Shown here: positions 62,090 to 64,000 of the stretch, one piece after another
Layout of the letters: every line of letters starts with the position of its first letter
How positions within the stretch are numbered: position 1 is the first letter of the stretch
NCBI RefSeq assembly: GCF_016616235.1
Contig: NZ_CP067100.1
Coordinates: 930,001 to 994,000, forward strand
Length of the DNA: 64,000 bases
Direction: 5' to 3'
Origin: Bradyrhizobium diazoefficiens
GTDB lineage: Bacteria > Pseudomonadota > Alphaproteobacteria > Rhizobiales > Xanthobacteraceae
The notes under the pieces: generated by a model
Databases searched by the model: none
Told to the model about the DNA's origin: nothing
Seen by the model: only the letters and a program-made list of their open reading frames with translations
Made by a program: the position numbers and the translations under genes

Positions 62090-62698
62090 ATGACCACGAT
62101 TGCGGAACTGCCGCCGGGGTTCGTCGACAAGGTGCTGTCGGCGCAATCGACCTTTCGCTCGGTGATGGACGCGATGGCGCGGCCGGGCTCGGTCCAGCGC
62201 ATCGTGCCGATGGCGGGCGCGCCCGGCATGATGATGCGCGGCACCGCCGCGATCGCGCTGACGCTGTTCGACCACGACACGCCGCTCTGGCTCGATGCGC
62301 GGATGTCGGAGAGCTCGGACGTGACGAAATGGCTGAAGTTCCACACCGGCGCGCCGGTGATCCAGGATGCCTCGATCGCGAGCTTCGCGCTGATCAGTGA
62401 CGGCATCCTGCTGCCGGCGCTCGAGCGCTTCGCGCTCGGCACCAATGAATATCCGGATCGTTCGACCACGGTGATCATCCAGGTCGACAGCCTCGACACT
62501 GGGCGCGGCTTCGAGCTGCGCGGCCCCGGCATCGACGGTGTCGCGACGCTCCAGGCGTCGATCAAACCTTTCGACCTGTTCGAGCGCCTGAGGTTCAACG
62601 AAACGCTGTTTCCGCGCGGCATCGATGTGGTGCTGGTCGCCGATGACGCCGTGGTTGCGATCTCGCGCACGACGCGTGTCGCGAACAAGGGAAGCTGA
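62090..62698 (+). CDS. phnH: Phosphonate C-P lyase subunit PhnH
   Basis: 202 residues from ATG 62090, four bases after the phnG stop. Segments typical for PhnH: TFRSVMDAMARPGSVQRI, TAAIALTLFDHDTPLWLD, NEYPDRSTTVIIQVDSL and LRGPGIDGVATL, ending NETLFPRGIDVVLVADDAVVAISRTTRV. The C-terminal GID motif region is structural in the PhnGHIJ complex; no catalytic residues are known. Confidence 0.95.
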   Translation: MTTIAELPPGFVDKVLSAQSTFRSVMDAMARPGSVQRIVPMAGAPGMMMRGTAAIALTLFDHDTPLWLDARMSESSDVTKWLKFHTGAPVIQDASIASFALISDGILLPALERFALGTNEYPDRSTTVIIQVDSLDTGRGFELRGPGIDGVATLQASIKPFDLFERLRFNETLFPRGIDVVLVADDAVVAISRTTRVANKGS

Positions 62699-62701
62699 AG
62701 C

Positions 62702-63805
62702 ATGTATGTCGCAGTCAAAGGTGGCGAACGCGCCATCGAGAACGCCCATCGCCTGCTCGCCAACGCCAGGCGCGGCGATCAAAGCGTTGCGGAAGTCTCG
62801 CTCGACCAGATCTCGGAGCAGCTCGGCCTCGCCGTCGATCGCGTCATGAGCGAAGGCTCGCTCTATGACCGTGAGCTCGCGGCGCTGGCGATCAAGCAGG
62901 CGCGCGGCGATCTGATCGAGGCGATCTTCCTGGTCCGCGCCTTCCGCGCCACCTTGCCGCGTTTCGGTGCCAGCGAGCCGGTCGACACCGGCGCGATGCG
63001 GGTGCAGCGGCGGGTGTCCTCGACGTTCAAGGACATTCCCGGCGGCCAGATCCTCGGGCCGACCTTCGATTACACGCACCGCCTGCTCGATCCCTCACTC
63101 GCGAAAGGATTTGTGCCGGAAGCGCCGGCGACGGCCGAAGCGTCGACCGCACCGACGCCGCGCGTGACGGATATTCTCGGCCGCGACGGGCTGATCGAAT
63201 CCTCGCCGCAGGCCGAAGGCGGCGCCGACGTCGGCGATCTCACCCGCGAGCCGCTCAACTTCCCGGCCGATCGCGATTTGCGCCTGCAAAACCTTGCGCG
63301 CGGCGACGAAGGCTTCCTGCTGGCGATGGGCTATTCCACCCAGCGCGGCTATGGCCGCAACCATCCCTTTGCCGGCGAGATCCGCTTCGGCGAGGTCGAG
63401 GTCGAATTCTTCGCCGAGGACGTCGGCTTCGCCGTGCCGCTCGGCTCGATCGAGCTGACCGAGTGCCAGATGGTCAACCAGTTCAAGGGGTCAGCAACGG
63501 AAGCGCCGTGCTTCACTCGCGGCTATGGCCTCGCCTTCGGCCAGAGCGAGCGCAAGACCATGTCGATGGCGCTGGTCGACCGCGCGCTGCGCGCCCGCGA
63601 GCTCGGCGAAGAGGCCGTGGCCCCGGCGCAAGATGAAGAATTCGTGTTGTCGCATTCGGACAACGTCCAGGCGACCGGCTTCGTCGAGCATCTGAAGCTG
63701 CCGCATTATGTCGATTTCCAGTCGGAGCTCGGCCTGCTCCGCAAGCTGCGCAAGGAATTCGCTGATGCCCATGCGCCCGATGCCATGAAGGAGGCCGCGG
63801 AATGA
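62702..63805 (+). CDS. phnI: Phosphonate C-P lyase subunit PhnI
   Basis: 367 residues, the family length. MYVAVKGGERAIENAHRLLANAR at the start, TFDYTHRLLDPSLAKGF, RGDEGFLLAMGYSTQRGYGRNHPFAGEIRFGEVEV, FAVPLGSIELTECQMVNQFKG and FVEHLKLPHYVDFQSEL near the end. It is the nucleosidase-like subunit that links ATP ribose to the phosphonate with PhnG and PhnH. Three bases after phnH. Its TGA overlaps the phnJ ATG. Confidence 0.96.
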   Translation: MYVAVKGGERAIENAHRLLANARRGDQSVAEVSLDQISEQLGLAVDRVMSEGSLYDRELAALAIKQARGDLIEAIFLVRAFRATLPRFGASEPVDTGAMRVQRRVSSTFKDIPGGQILGPTFDYTHRLLDPSLAKGFVPEAPATAEASTAPTPRVTDILGRDGLIESSPQAEGGADVGDLTREPLNFPADRDLRLQNLARGDEGFLLAMGYSTQRGYGRNHPFAGEIRFGEVEVEFFAEDVGFAVPLGSIELTECQMVNQFKGSATEAPCFTRGYGLAFGQSERKTMSMALVDRALRARELGEEAVAPAQDEEFVLSHSDNVQATGFVEHLKLPHYVDFQSELGLLRKLRKEFADAHAPDAMKEAAE

Positions 63806-64000
63806 ACGCGCCCGCCTACAATTTCGCCTATCTCGACGAGCAGACCAAGCGGATGATCCGCCGCGCGATCCTCAAGGCGATCGCGATCCCTGGCTATCAG
63901 GTGCCGTTCGCCAGCCGCGAAATGCCGATGCCCTATGGCTGGGGCACCGGCGGCGTGCAGGTGACCGCGGCGATCCTCGGGCCCCAAGACGTGCTGAAGG
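63802..64000 (+). CDS. phnJ: C-P lyase PhnJ (N-terminal part, cut by window edge)
   Basis: 66 codons plus one base from ATG 63802, overlapping the phnI stop by four bases (ATGA). MNAPAYNFAYLDEQTKRMIRRAILKAIAIPGYQVPFASREMPMPYGWGTGGVQVTAAILG is typical of PhnJ, the radical SAM enzyme that cleaves the C-P bond. The four-cysteine iron-sulfur site lies further on and is outside the window. Confidence 0.93.
   Translation, partial: MNAPAYNFAYLDEQTKRMIRRAILKAIAIPGYQVPFASREMPMPYGWGTGGVQVTAAILGPQDVLK

Noticed and set aside
1..64000. CRISPR arrays
   Set aside because: No regularly spaced identical repeats with unique spacers and no cas genes; the only periodic arrays are at 3909-3980 and 15718-15777, with very short or no spacers.

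Overview
The window reads as chromosome from an alphaproteobacterium of the Bradyrhizobium/Rhodopseudomonas group. The evidence is high GC, dense coding on both strands, short palindromic intergenic repeats of several families, and protein sequences typical of Rhizobiales (AmpG, DapD/DapE, DUF1036, Omp31-like barrels, a TctC binding protein, a split phn locus). The assignment rests on pattern recognition and no search was run.

Layout. 1-2.6 kb: 5' part of an ampG-like permease, then an IS30-family element (828-2245, CAG target duplication) that has split a small unit made of a GIY-YIG nuclease gene bounded by inverted palindromic repeats. 2.6-17.3 kb: housekeeping block with rmuC, def, fmt, truA, dapE, dapD, a HAD nucleotidase, a DUF1036 protein, argB, a DUF423 protein, engB, yidC, rnpA, rpmH and an orphan histidine kinase, with palindromic repeats in most gaps. 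17.5-34.8 kb: tRNA-Arg(ACG), an AraC regulator, a tandem-duplicated outer-membrane barrel, an IclR-controlled acyl-CoA cluster (enoyl-CoA hydratase, NDP-forming acyl-CoA synthetase, TctC binding protein), a lipoprotein, a sterol-desaturase-like enzyme with an AraC-type membrane regulator, a luciferase-like oxidoreductase, a methyltransferase/Rrf2 pair, a decayed toxin-antitoxin pair and a YgiQ radical SAM protein. 34.9-54.2 kb: GntR/FAD oxidase/DapA-like cluster, a TonB receptor with a PepSY membrane protein, a DUF1963 protein, a multi-domain rhodanese, serA, a tannase-family hydrolase, a ClpS/ClpX-zinc-finger/AAA chimera, a MarR/enoyl-CoA hydratase operon, a chemotaxis receptor and a second DapA-like protein. 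54.2-64 kb: a phosphonate (C-P lyase) locus, running off the right edge inside phnJ.

How the genes work together. The phn locus is the clearest system: PhnCDE imports phosphonates, PhnGHIJ is the C-P lyase core, PhnM and a 2H phosphoesterase act on intermediates, and an associated hexapeptide acetyltransferase and PhnF (HutC-type) repressor complete it. PhoB-box-like arrays lie in both control regions and a perfect 28-base palindrome precedes phnG, so joint control by phosphate starvation and PhnF is likely. DapD and DapE are adjacent steps of lysine/peptidoglycan synthesis; yidC, rnpA and rpmH form the conserved ribosome/membrane block. Several regulators have inverted-repeat operators at their own start regions (Rrf2 31731-31751, GntR 37026-37044, MarR 49603-49620, IclR 22129-22143).

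Most unusual items: the 572-residue protein joining a ClpS-like adaptor domain, a ClpX-type zinc finger and one AAA ATPase domain (47762-49480), which could be an undescribed substrate-selective unfoldase; and the repeat-bounded GIY-YIG unit with its IS30 insertion.
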